Below, piece by piece: positions 37,959 to 48,093 of a stretch of 64,000 nt of DNA. The notes beneath the pieces are model-generated. The model searched no databases. It worked only from the letters and a program-made list of their open reading frames with translations, and was not told the DNA's origin. The stretch's first letter is position 1; each line of letters starts with the position of its first letter. Source of the DNA: Marchantia polymorpha subsp. ruderalis (lineage: Eukaryota > Streptophyta > Marchantiopsida > Marchantiales > Marchantiaceae); NCBI GenBank assembly GCA_037833965.1, contig AP031358.1:7014001-7078000 (forward strand), read 5' to 3'. The position numbers were made by a program, and so were the translations under genes.

Positions 37959-38404
37959 ACTGGCGAATCCAGGTTACATTTCGTGTGTTTTCGATGCGAC
38001 TGTAATATACAGTCGGTATCCTCAACAAGGGTCCATTAATGGGTGCTGCGACCCACAGTTCATGGTCATAGAGGGTACTGTACAGTTTTACTACTTATCA
38101 GATTCAGTAGACCGAGTCCACGATTTTGAAGAAAATGTTTGGAAGCAAGCTTCTGTATGTGGTTTGGCATCCCAAACTGTTGATCACATGAGCTCGCAGA
38201 GGAAAAATGGAAACTACGGCATGTTGTCATAGACGGTTTTTATAAACATTCACTTTTTCTTTAGACTACAAAAATTGCCACAAGTAAACTACTCTTTTGT
38301 CCCTAAACCCTAAACTCCTATACAATTTTTTTATTTTCATCACTAACATTGTGAACATAATTTTGAATCTTCAGAGATTGACTATGGATACAGAAGTTTT
38401 GTTG

Positions 38405-38925
38405 ATCTCTTCTGAGCATCACACGCCACATTCAGAACTTGACATTGAATCCTATGCCAGCATTCTAAACCAGTGTTATATATTGACTTTTGGACATTGG
38501 CTGCTCTTCCTTCCGCGTTGCTGTCTTGCACTTTTCTGTCCGAAGCTTTCACCTTCATAAGTTTGTTATACGAGCAGGATTTGCTCCTGTCAGCTATCAC
38601 GAGTTAATGAAGGTGGAAGTTTTGGGAAAAATATTTCCCAAAACTTCCACCTCCATGAACTCGCGATATGTAAGGTCCACCTGCCAGGCCGAGATTCTAA
38701 TCACATGCCAGCTCCTCGAGTAACAGCTGGTCGGGAGCCGTGCACCACTATGAGAAGCAATGGCAGTTCTGAATCAGTGAGTAGCATGGAATTCCAGTAT
38801 CTTCTTCGGAGCAATATATCTTGCATGTTTACATTACAAGGCTTCCCCCTTCAAAAGCTTCCAAAATAGTAGTTCAGAAGTTCAATAGTTCATGAAGGTG
38901 TGAGTTTTGGGAAGCATGGTGTTCG
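38405..38925 (-). pseudogene. Duplicated segment b (copy 2, b')
   Basis: This copy is collinear with 29190-29690. The minus-strand ORF IADRSKSCSYNKLMKVKAS is still open at its start (38600 leftwards). An inverted duplication at 38611-38652 is present here and absent from copy 1. Similarity ends near 38925, where the transposon nest begins. Confidence 0.7.
38611..38652. repeat. Perfect inverted repeat, 19-bp arms, 4-nt loop
   Basis: AGGTGGAAGTTTTGGGAAA (38611-38629) is followed by AATA and its exact complement (38634-38652). Imperfect pairing continues outwards through GAGTTAATG/CATGAACTC. Confidence 0.95.
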
Positions 38926-39059
38926 AGCAAAGCATTCTTACTCGAGATTTTGTTAATTTTTCAGTTGTGAAGCGAATATAGATCGGAATTCCCGAGTCAA
39001 CTCACTTCCACTTAACGGATTTTCAGATCGCATGTGAAGTCAGTAAGTTTATCAGGTGA

Positions 39060-41420
39060 TTCCGAATCTATAAACTCTGAATTAGAGATTTAAGAGCCCG
39101 GTTTTGAAAACTTTCCAAAATTGGAGATGTTAGCATTGTTTTTAAAGTAAAAATGATCAGATTGCAACTTACTCGTATATTTTGGAGAAAAGAGGTATCG
39201 ACCAAAGGTATGCTGCACGAGGTCTTGATAACAGTTGTATTTTTGCTTGTGGTAAGATGTCTTTCACGCTTCAACTTCGTCATCACGGACCACCAAATAT
39301 AAAGAGCCATATAATCCATCGGGCTTGTCGTACATTCAGTACCTTGTAGTACCTAAGGTTCTTGAAATCATTGTATACCGTGGTCGTCGTGAGGTCTTCA
39401 ACAAAAAGATGTCACTTTTCGTTCGAGTCAACAATGGCAAAAAGTTCCTTATTGTGGATCTCATAATTGCACCCAGCAGCACTAAATTGTTGAGAGTGAA
39501 ACAATATTGGATGAATCGTCAGTTGGTTTATGTGAGAAGCATAAGTTTCACAATAGTCCGCTCACTGCAGACTTCGTGGGCGGTTTCAGAAGAAATCACT
39601 TGGTTTGGTGATGATGAATCTTATTGCTTTGTCATCGTGTCATACCTATATTAACAGTAGATACGAAGTTCTTAAGTTGTTGATGTAGGAATAAGGGAAA
39701 GTTTCACAATAGCGTTAAAAATAGTCGCTAGTGTGAAAGACTTCTTAAGATTTTCAAATGCTTGGTGTCCTTTTGCATTTCACTCTAGCTTCTATTTGCA
39801 AGTCAATTCGGATGTACATAACAAAATTTTGGAATAATGTTGGATAAAGATTCTATAAAAGTTTGCAAAACCAAAGAAAAATTGTACGTCTTGAACAATA
39901 GCCGATTTTCTCAATCAGTGAGTGTTTGAATATTTTTTGGATCCATAAATAAATCTTCTCCAGAAGTGATGTCATCCAAGAATTCGATTTGGGGTTGGTG
40001 GAATATTCACTTCTCCAACTTGGTAATAGTCCAGTAGTGCTTAGTTTTTCCAATGCCAGTTATACATGGTTGATGGGATCTTCTTTATTCTTGGTGAAAA
40101 CCAATATGTCGTGGAAATAAATAATAACAAAACTGTCTAAAACTTTCCGGAATATATTGTTCATCAAATGTTGGAAGATGACAAGTGTATTGATAAGACC
40201 AAAAGACATGACATTGTCTGCAAAATGTTCATATATAGTTCACACTACTGTCTTACATTCATTAACTCTCTTGGTACTCAGTAAGTAATTTGTCACACTA
40301 ACTTTGATCTTGATGTGGATTTTTGCTTGATTGAGTTGGTCAAGAAGTCGTTAAATGAGCAGCAATGGATATCGAATCTTGATGTGATCTTCTTAAGTCC
40401 ACAACAGTTTAAGTACATACGAGTAAAACTCTATTTTTTCTTGACAAATCGGATAAGAGCTCCCACAAATGACAATGAAGTTTTTTGCCAGATTTTCATC
40501 AAAGGGATCTTGAAAATGAGGTTGAGTACCTTCTTGAAGTTCAATGATACATTCATAAGGTCAAAGTTAAAAAAGTGTATCAGCTTCTTTAATCTCAAGC
40601 ACGTCTCAATACTACTCATTATCTTTTGGTAACTTGGTTGATTTTTTAACAGATATAAATGTTGAAATTGCATAAATTGCAAACATATTTCCATTCTTAG
40701 CAATTCTCATAAAGGCTGGTTTGCACACCAACCATCAATGCAATTTTTATTTCCTACCGTTAGACTTGATAAGTACACGGATTTGGAATATTTCAATGGT
40801 TTCTATTTGGAATATGAAAATGTATGGTTTGATATATTAGTTTTCGTTTTTTCCAATCTATATCTAGATGTATCATCTCTAACCAACAGTTATAAAAGAC
40901 TAGATTATTAGAGACAAAACTAATGACATTGAATACAATGAATCCATGCCATTCTAGCATAATTTCTAAAAAGTTGATTATGTGGATGAAATCTCCTAAA
41001 ATCAAGAGCTTACCGTCAAAAATCTCTATTGCCATAGGGTATTTTTTAGTCATTATAGGATAATTTTGACTTTTTGCAAGATTTTTATCAAGAAAACAAG
41101 TAGATGTTCTAGATACTAACATGGTTTTAATTTTAATAGTATGTGAATGAAAATCTATATTTAGTGACATATTAAAACAACAAAAAGGTTTAGAGTATAG
41201 TACTTCATGACGTGACAAAAATTTTCACTCTTCCGTTCTCTAATAAGGCTCACCGCTGTTGTACTTCAACTTGATTTCTTTGTGTTTCACTCATAAATGC
41301 TTAAAGTGTAAGGTAAGTTGTTTAAGCTGTGATTATTGCTTTCACAATAGAAACACAAGTGTTACATGCGACGCTGTATTTTTCTTTCTCAATTAACTTT
41401 CTAAGTCTTGAAGTGTTAAT
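39060..41420 (-). mobile_element. Ty3/gypsy retrotransposon remnant (gag end, protease, RT, RNase H)
   Basis: Reading leftwards: a gag zinc knuckle HLCFYCESNNHSLNNL near 41362-41318 whose final Cys is lost; a protease region at 41218-40793 ending in FYNCWLEMIHLDIDWKKRK; and an RT with ALIRFVKKK near 40440. The RT continues with FQHLMNNIFRKVLDSFV and YFHDILVFTKNKED (YFHD at 40119-40108, where active elements have YLDD or YVDD). Next come FGFANFYRIFIQHYSKI near 39870 and RNase H IHPILFHSQQFSAA, YEIHNKELFAIVD and VLNVRQARW at 39520-39320. Stops and frameshifts abound. No integrase or LTR was found, so the element is truncated and dead. Confidence 0.85.
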
Positions 41421-42130
41421 TTGCATTGGCTCTAAGAACAAAGTACTTGAAGATGTTTGGCGGATTTAGATCTGTGTAATTTGGTTCATATGATCCAAAG
41501 AGCAATCATCCCTTGAAGTAATGGTTTTTGATAGAATGGTTTGTTTGTACAAATTCAGTAACAAGATTTGATATCTTCGTAGAGTCCACATCAGAACATG
41601 GTGATGACAGTAGTATAGTTTTAATCAAGATCAAAACATGATGATGAAAGCCGTATAGTTTCAATCAAGAATACATGCAAGTGGTTGAAGTTCTGCAACG
41701 TGTTTACAATCTAAACTTGATCGTTGTTGTAGTGTTCAAAGATTTGTTGTTGCTATGAGATCTCAATCTCTTTCTTCAAACGTTTTGTTGAATTCTTCCA
41801 AAAGTTGATCAAGGTCTGCTATATGTGAAGAATTCTTCTTCAATAGTAACAAAAACCAATATAACGAGTGAGTATTGATCTAATCAGTGTCACTTGTGTT
41901 TGTATTTGTGTTGTTGGAAACAAAAAACAAATCAAATTTGTGGTACCCCACTTTTGGTAATTTTGAGGAAATTAAAACATTTTTGGAAAACTGTACCACG
42001 GCAGCAGTGTAAATAGCCTTCGGTGCATCAAAATAGAGTGAATTCGGAAGATCGCAGAGATTTTCGAGGGACCTCGTAGAATCTAGGAGTTGGGTGCAGC
42101 GTCTAGGAAAGGCACCACCCTCCCTGCGAG
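41421..42130. other. Transition between gypsy remnant and GC-rich element
   Basis: AT-leaning sequence probably includes more gypsy gag in degenerate form. Composition switches abruptly to GC-rich near 42100-42140. A short minus-strand ORF at 41880-42158 is not recognisable, and no LTR matching the 47.1-48.1 kb region is visible here. Confidence 0.4.
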
Positions 42131-44505
42131 CTCTGAAGGTATAATCCCTACGGCGCAAGGCGCAAAATCCGCCTTGGGCGCTGCGCCCTCGGCGGTAGGG
42201 AAATCCTTCATATTTGGGTCAACCCCCAAACGCCTTAATTAAGTTAGGGTCTCGTTGGAAAGAGCTCGACGCACTAATTCTAACGAGCCCAAGAACGCCA
42301 CAAACGGATGAGGACGCCGGGAGTTATGAAGGTTGTAAGATACTCAGCTTTCCGCCTATGCACAGGCGAAGGAGGTTTTGTCCTATGCGCGGACGAAGTA
42401 AGTTCGCCTGCGCACAGGCGAAATAGGGTTTTGATGTAGGCGCTTCGGCGTCGGCGGGAAATCCGCCTTCGGCCCTAGAAATGCGCCTTCGGAGGTAGAA
42501 GTTGTACGGCGCCGTCCGCGCCAGCGCAGCAGCGCGGACGAGCAAGGAGCCGCCAGAATAGTAAAATCCGTACGGACCGTACGGACGGGACGGACGGATG
42601 CGCTCATGGTCAGACGGAGTTGCGGCGGCGAGAGCGCCGACGGAGAGACCAGGAACGGACAGTCTGGCGGGAGGCTGTTGACCGCGGTCAACGCCTTCCG
42701 CGCCAGCGCATCGGCGCGGACGGAATTCGCCTACGCGCAGGCGAGCGCCTGTGCACAGGCGGTTGAAGTTCCGCGCCGGCGGAGAATCCGCCGAGGAGTC
42801 CGCCTGCGCACAGGCGGGAGTTGAACTTTTGTCCGACATGCGGACACGCGCCGAGGCAGAGGAGGATTGGCTGAGGAGCGGTACGAACGAGTGTACCGCG
42901 CAAGGCGGAAAATCCGCCTTCGGCGCTGCGCACCCATGTACGCGGCGTAGTACGCTCGCGGAGTTCAAATTCGTCAATTCGAGCATGTGGGTTAATTCGG
43001 CGTCGGCGGAGCGTGAAGCCGCGCGTGAGAGCGGAGACCGTTTTAACGTAGAGCCGGCGCGGCCATCATTTGAGTCGACCCTCACGGGCAAGAGCCGACC
43101 ATGACCTTCGACCGGGAGGCGGAGAGCGTCCCATTCTTGAATTCGCGATTCCATTTTCTAGTGCGAGCTGCGCGCGTCCATCTGCTAGCTGCTAAACATT
43201 CCCGACATCGCCGGGCAGAGGATTACTTGGTGATTGAGAGAGAAGTGAGTGCGCGTGATTTGGAATTGAGTGAGATTAGAGTTTGCCGAGGAAGCAAGGA
43301 GCTCAAGCGGAGCAGAAGGAGAATTAGCGAACAGGCGAATTCCAAGAACGCAATGTCGAGACTGAGCCGATTGCGGATGCTGCCGCTCCGACTGCCACAG
43401 AACGGGCTGCGCGCTTACGAGGAACGGCTGATAGCAAGAAAGCTCAATTTCTTGCTATGGGGATGGAACTACATTTGTGCGGATATAGTGCGCGAGTGGC
43501 TAGAGCCACGGGGACCACCTACGCGCGGATTGCGTCCGCATGTCGATCGGTGGACAGTCCAAGATTGGGCGCAAGCATTAGGGAGGTGTGCCGGCATCCC
43601 AGGGCACCTCCTCTTTGATAGTGAGAGCGTCAAGGTGTCTAAGCAGGACGAGGCGCAATTTGTGGAGCTGTTCAAGCGGGAGAGGTCTACCAAGAATGGG
43701 TACAAGACCTGCGATTACAAGGATCGCTTCCGCCGAACTATGGCTACGGCGCTGCTGCAATTACTGCAGCCACACCGCGCCTGCTACATCACATTGTGGC
43801 AGGTCTCTTTTGTGGAGTGCATCATCGAGGGAGCTCCAATTCACTGGGCGAGCATCCTACACAGAGTGATGCGACATCACGCTTTTGAGGAGAAGGGGGG
43901 AACTCTAAATCATCTCTCTCCTTTCCTCATCAATTTTTATCGGCAGCGAAATTGTTTGACCGCGGCGGAGCTTGCTCGTTTTCCGCCGTTGTCCGTCGAC
44001 CATCCCGGGAAGTATGTGCGGGACAACGAGGTCGACACTCACGCAGAGGAGTCGCCGACTTCTACTCCGCCAAGGCGGAGGGACGAAGGGAGAAATACTC
44101 CTGCAGCAAGAGTGCCGCAGAAGCGGCGATGGAGAGAGGAGTCCGAAGAGGAGCAGCATCAAGAACCCACTGCTCCCATTCGGCAGCGGCCGTTGCACGA
44201 AGTGTGCAGCCGGCCGAAGAAGAAAGCGCGCAGGCTTGTGATACCAGCCAGCAGCGCGGACACGGCGACGATTGCCACGGAGAAAGGAAGTGCGTCGCCG
44301 GAGAAGAACGAGGGAGCGCGGACGTCTGCAGGAGCAACGGGCCACGCCGCACCTTCGACGGACGAGAGGCCGCCTACGGGCCGAGGGCCTCCAGAGTTAC
44401 CACGTGCATTGCGGACAGGTATTCCGCCTGCGCACAAGCGAGCCTCGACGGAAAGGCGACCACAAGCGGACGTGGACCTACGCCTACGCGTAGGAAGAAG
44501 CAGTC

Positions 44506-44569
44506 CGCCTGTGCACAGGCGTTCGCCTGTGCACAGGTCGCCTCAACACATGCCGCCTGTGCACAGGCA
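44506..44569. repeat. Cluster of 16-bp palindromes CGCCTGTGCACAGGCG
   Basis: 44506-44521 is a perfect palindrome. Close copies follow at 44524-44538 and about 44554-44568. Others occur at 42353, 42405, 42728, 42746, 42801 and 44425, with consensus CGCCTRYGCRCAGGCG. Confidence 0.9.
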
Positions 44570-44823
44570 GGATTCACCCCCATTCCAACGTAGGAAGGGG
44601 AAGGAGCCGGCGGAAGATCCGCCTAAGGGTCACGGGCCTTCGGGACCAGACCCTCCGGCGCTCAACGCGCCGCGATTTGCGCCTTCGGCGCCAGGGCCTT
44701 CGGGCCAACGAGATGCGAACAGGGAGCGTGCGGAGGCCGCACCATCGGCGGGTAGTCCGCCGGTAGATGCGCCTTCGGCGGTAAGGCCTACGGGCCAAGG
44801 GGCATCGGGCGAGCAGCCTCCGG

Positions 44824-44869
44824 CTATGTCGCCTCTGACTATGTCGCCTCTGACTATGTCGCCTTCGGC
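44824..44869 (+). repeat. 15-bp tandem repeat, three units
   Basis: ATGTCGCCTCTGACT is repeated, the third unit diverging into the CCTTCGGCG hairpin motif. In frame it encodes MSPLT units. Confidence 0.9.
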
Positions 44870-44970
44870 GATAGACGCCTTCGGCGCTGCGCCTGCGGCG
44901 GACAAGGCGCCGGCATTTGCACCTGCGCACAGGCCAGGCACAGCCCTCGCGCAGGACCGGTCGAGGGAGC

Positions 44971-45828
44971 TGTAAGACTGGGTGTTGCACATATGTACTA
45001 AGTCTTAAAAGTGGTCAAGGGAATAAGGATGATTAGCCAAGGCATAGCTAAGACTAGCTAGTTATGACTAAACTAGTTAGTTATAACTAAGTTTATCTAG
45101 TCATGACTAAGTTTAGCTACAATCTCTATAGTTGGCGGAATAATTAGCGGAGTTCTAGAAGAATGGAGTGAGCACTTCTATTTTGTCTTTCACAAGGAAT
45201 GAGCACTTCTATTTTGTCTCATACAAAAGTTCTAGATTCCAAGGGATTAGATATTTGACTAGAAGCTTGGATTTGATTGGTTTGACTAAATGTATGAAAG
45301 ATGATTGGCTAGACTAAGTCTAATGTTGACTTAGTGGCTAGGAAGCTTGTAGAAGTTTAAAAGCTTCCAATGGCATGTCGCCACCTCAACCTTGGATTCC
45401 GGAAGCTTCTAGAAGGTTTAGGTAGGCCAATGGCATGTTGCCACGTAGAGAAGGTTAGTCAAACTTACCTAGGTAAAAGTAAGTTAGGAGAAATTACCAC
45501 ATGTTACTATGGTAACTTCTCAAGTAGTATAAATAGAGAGGTAGAGTAGCACCTCTCAAGCAAGTTTGGAGAGTCATGTGTGAGGACTTGTTTCAGTAAT
45601 GAAGGAGTGAAGTTTTTGAGTATCTTGGAGTATCGACGTGTGTTTGCATTTATGTGAAGAGGGTGATGTGAGGAGAGTTGTGTGTGAGTTGGAGTGATAC
45701 ATGAGAGTTTGTAAGAGAAGGTGTTTGGGACATGAGTGAGAGTATGAATCTTAGTCTTCTAGAACCATGATGCGCTACCACAAAGCCATCAGAGGTAAAC
45801 CTGAGTGAGAGTCAGCCCGGAGGTTGCA
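44971..45828 (+). repeat. Solo LTR (copy B) inside the GC-rich ORF
   Basis: This 858-bp unit starts TGTAAGACTGG and ends CCCGGAGGTTGCA. GAGC flanks both sides (44967-44970 and 45829-45832). It matches 7692-8466 throughout. It carries four TAGTTATGACTAA-type boxes, two CCAATGGCATGTYGCCAC boxes (near 45368 and 45428) and a TATAAATA at 45528-45535, followed by a likely transcribed region. The extra length against copy A comes partly from a doubled GAGCACTTCTATTTTGTCT block near 45170-45220. No internal region remains, so it formed by LTR-LTR recombination. Confidence 0.9.
45528..45535 (+). promoter_or_regulatory. TATA box of solo LTR B
   Basis: TATAAATA is preceded by conserved CTCAAGTAG and followed by GAGAGGTAG. 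The equivalent in copy A is TATATATA at 8199-8206. Confidence 0.65.
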
Positions 45829-47888
45829 GAGCAGGACCTGACGGGGGAGCGGATTGACTGTTCGCGGGACGAAATTTCGGTGCGCGATGCGCAATCAAAC
45901 CCCGCGCAGACACCCTCCGCTCGATCGCCTTCGGCGGCGGACGTCGGCGGCAGAGAGGATACGGTCGAAGACCGACAAGCGGGCGACGGGGATGTAGCAC
46001 GGCCACATTCGCCCACCGCCTTAGACATTTTGGCGAAGAGCAGCGAGGCTGCAACTGTGCCTTCGCAGGCAGCACCCGTCGACGACGTGCAGCCCCACTC
46101 GGGTCAGTCGCCAACGCAATCAATGGCGACTGAAATCCTTAACTCGGATGATGACGACGGAGGCTCCACAGAAGCAATGTCGGGAGCAGGGGATACCGAG
46201 GAGGAGGAGGAGGAAATTGTTGGAGCGCCGGCGGCGGCGCTCTCTGAGCATGTGATACCGTTGCTGAAGTACTTGGATCGCAAATTTGATAAATACGCCG
46301 ATCCACTCCAGCCGGGATCTTACATCGAATTAGTGCGCAGGCGGACTCGCACTAAAGTCCACACTAGCAAGCTACTAGCTAGGACGGACTAGGAATTGAA
46401 GGATTTGAGGGAGAGGCATGCCTGTTTGTGGGGTCAGTACAACCTTGAGAGGAAATCGCACGCCCTCGACAGGATGAGGAAGGAGAGATTGGAAGAGCTC
46501 ACTAGAGATGTGGTGAAGACCACGACGGATTTGATGCCTGAGAAAACTCAGAATCAAATTCTGTCAGAGGAGCTCGTGCGACAGACGCGTTTGTTGGCGG
46601 AGTGTCAGCTCGCACGACAGGCGGATGAGGATTTAATCCGCAGGCTACAGTCAGAGTGTGGTGAATTGAGAGCGCAGCGTGCGGAGGCCGAATCGCAGTT
46701 GGTGGTAATTGAAGAGGATCGCAGGCGAGAGGCAGATCGCACGAGGGAGGAGATGGCGAGGCGTGTCGCCCACTATCTCAAGGGCTACACCCACTGGGAA
46801 GTGGCGGCGCAGGAGAAACTCACACTGCGTGAGTTTGAGCTTCGCGCAGCGGGGTTGTTGGCAGGCGACAGCAGGAGTCGCCGGAAGGTGGCGAAGAAGC
46901 TAGACGCTTTTCTGTCGAAGGCGCGGGATACCATGTCCACCCTCGAGGTGGAGGTGTCCGCGGCGTTGCAGCGGTTAGGACTGCGCAGTCGCGCGGAAGA
47001 CTGGCAGGGTAGGGAGTTAGTGCGCGGCAGTATGTCGCGCAGGAGACGTAGCACAGGTTCTGCGGAGTGTAGTGTAGCGTGGTTCCGTGCCGGCGCATAG
47101 TGTAGTGCAGTGTAGTGTTAGGTAGGACTTAGAAGGTATAAAATAGTTCAAGGCGTTTTGCCTTGGGCTCTTTCCCAATTTCGGAAGTGCAGATTATGAA
47201 CTCATTTTCTCTGCGTGTTTGTGTCCTTAGTTCTGTCACCACGCAAGAGGAGCTACCACTTGGCGTTCCGCATTTTGTAGCTGAAGGCCTTCGGCCGAAT
47301 GTTCAGAGCTAGTACATTGGTTAGAGACTTGAGTAGTTCGGATCTGCACCTGCGGGTGACTGCCAATGCTCAGAGCCAGTGACTAGTTAGATACTTGAAT
47401 AGTTTCGCCCCTACACCTTCGAGTGTTTGTTTCTGATTGTACTCCTTCGGGATTTTTCCCCTGAATGCCAAAGTGAAGTTTTGCTACTTCGTGTAAGCCT
47501 TGGTTGTAAATTCAGGTTACGCTGCAGCAGGTGCCTTCAGGGTAACCCCTGTAGTATTTCTGGGAATGACAAGTGCCTGAGTAACTCTTCAATAAACTGT
47601 TGTTGTGTTACTGAAATGTTTCTCAGTGAGTCCTTCAGTGCGGACCTGTGTTCTCTGCGCGTTTTGTGAGTTGAGAGTGTTGTTCACCGCGTATGAGTGA
47701 CTTCGATCCGAAGTAGGCAGTCCAAACCGGGTTTCCTACACTAGCAGCAAGCTAGTGGAAGTGTTGTAAAAGCCAGAGTTGGAAGTCACTACCCGCAGCT
47801 TCGCTGAGTGTGCTCGCAAGAGACTTTCCCCCTGAAATCTTGAGTAGAGGTCCTAACGGATCTCTGGGTTGTGTTTCTGTAGTTTCAG

Positions 47889-47912
47889 GTGTGTGTGTGT
47901 GTGTGTGTGTGT
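47889..47912. repeat. (GT)12 microsatellite
   Basis: A simple GT run in the 3' region of the GC-rich element. Confidence 0.95.
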
Positions 47913-48093
47913 TACGCTGCACTGTGCGACCTCCGAGTGCGCTCCGAGTGGACACTTGCAGTATTTTTGGGAGTGATAGTCGCCTGAGAATTCAAACTCC
48001 TCAATAGTCTGTTAAACGTGACACTTTGTACCCTGTGTGTTCCTCTGTCCCTGTGGGTTCGACCTTTCTACCACTATATTGCAGTTTTAGCCT

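Larger units (their letters stand above)
37236..38348. mobile_element. 1.1-kb insertion with 5-bp target duplication
   Basis: The paralog at 2200-2262 is continuous across this point, which defines the insertion precisely. TTGTG flanks both sides (37231-37235 and 38349-38353). The element begins TGGGTTAGTGGTGAAGAC, and the reverse complement of its end reads TGTTAGTGATGAAAATAA. The subterminal GACAAAAGAGT also recurs inverted near the right end. TG..CA ends, a 5-bp duplication and a TATAAAAGG box near 37482 would fit a solo LTR, while the inverted ends fit a TIR element. No ORF of note; the interior is full of hairpins. Confidence 0.7.
36263..38408 (+). pseudogene. Decayed second copy of the SNF2 gene end (a')
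   Basis: This matches about 1027-2262, introns included, so it arose by DNA duplication and not by retrotransposition. Motif V survives ([19 protein letters not shown]) but the [18 protein letters not shown] block is deleted, with only the tract encoding SGTKADCPG-like sequence left. The last exon is scrambled, although ATCTTGAATAT remains. The intron blocks match, for example CTCGCATTAGCAA. The RING and motif IV exon is absent. A 1.1-kb insertion splits it at 37236-38348, after which similarity resumes with ATAATTTTGAATCTTCA. Confidence 0.8.
43101..47100 (+). pseudogene. Gag-like/coiled-coil ORF interrupted by a solo LTR and one stop
   Basis: The ORF runs from ATG 43101 to 44970, is interrupted by the LTR, resumes at 45829-45833 and ends at TAG 47098-47100. 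Omitting the LTR plus its 4-bp target duplication leaves 3138 nt, exactly 1046 codons, in one frame. One in-frame TAG lies at 46390-46392. Residues about 95-320 form a compact helical domain (DEAQFVELFKRERSTKNGY, then RFRRTMATALLQLLQPH, then HVMRHHAFEEKGG-like) that I would compare with plant transposon gag or mobile-domain proteins. The middle is a low-complexity Pro/Arg-rich tract made largely by palindromic repeats. After the LTR come an acidic stretch (about 46130-46230) and a long Glu/Arg-rich coiled coil (46396-46960). Function unknown. Confidence 0.6.
42140..48093 (+). mobile_element. GC-rich, palindrome-studded mobile element with gag-like/coiled-coil ORF
   Basis: A GC-rich block is set in AT-rich DNA. 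It has a leader rich in short palindromes (42140-43100), a single long ORF (43101-47100, interrupted) and a 1-kb tail with a TATA-like TATAAAATA at 47137-47145. Near its end is CCTGTGGGTTCGACC, a motif seen near the ends of plant LTRs. No reverse transcriptase, transposase or matching 5' LTR is present, so it looks non-autonomous or truncated. The mobile nature is inferred from its place in a transposon nest and from my impression that similar ORFs are dispersed in liverwort genomes. Confidence 0.5.

Noticed and set aside
38382..38600. Segment b' ORF as an intact gene
   Set aside because: It is short, lacks a partner exon on the same copy, and the adjacent inverted duplication and transposon nest disrupt its surroundings.
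39325..39654. 109-codon plus-strand ORF
   Set aside because: It is the antisense of the gypsy RNase H region, whose minus-strand motifs are clear.
42324..43154. 276-codon minus-strand ORF in the GC-rich leader
   Set aside because: Its sequence is repeated CAQA/CTGA-type peptides produced by the palindromic micro-repeats. The nearly symmetric palindromes keep several frames open on both strands at once.
42353..44569. CRISPR-like array of short palindromic repeats
   Set aside because: Spacing is irregular, repeats are too short, there is no cas gene, and the context is a plant nuclear genome.
43905..44992. Several 60-213 codon ORFs overlapping the gag-like ORF on both strands
   Set aside because: They are Arg/Pro-rich shadows of the main GC-rich frame, with no domain and no independent start context.
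45805..45828. N-terminus of the downstream ORF (MRVSPEV) as a real start
   Set aside because: The first codon is GTG and lies inside the solo LTR. The coding sequence before 45829 is LTR, not gene.
48049..48066. tRNA T-arm (GGGTTCGACC)
   Set aside because: No acceptor, D or anticodon stems can be drawn around it. The motif fits a retrotransposon LTR end better.
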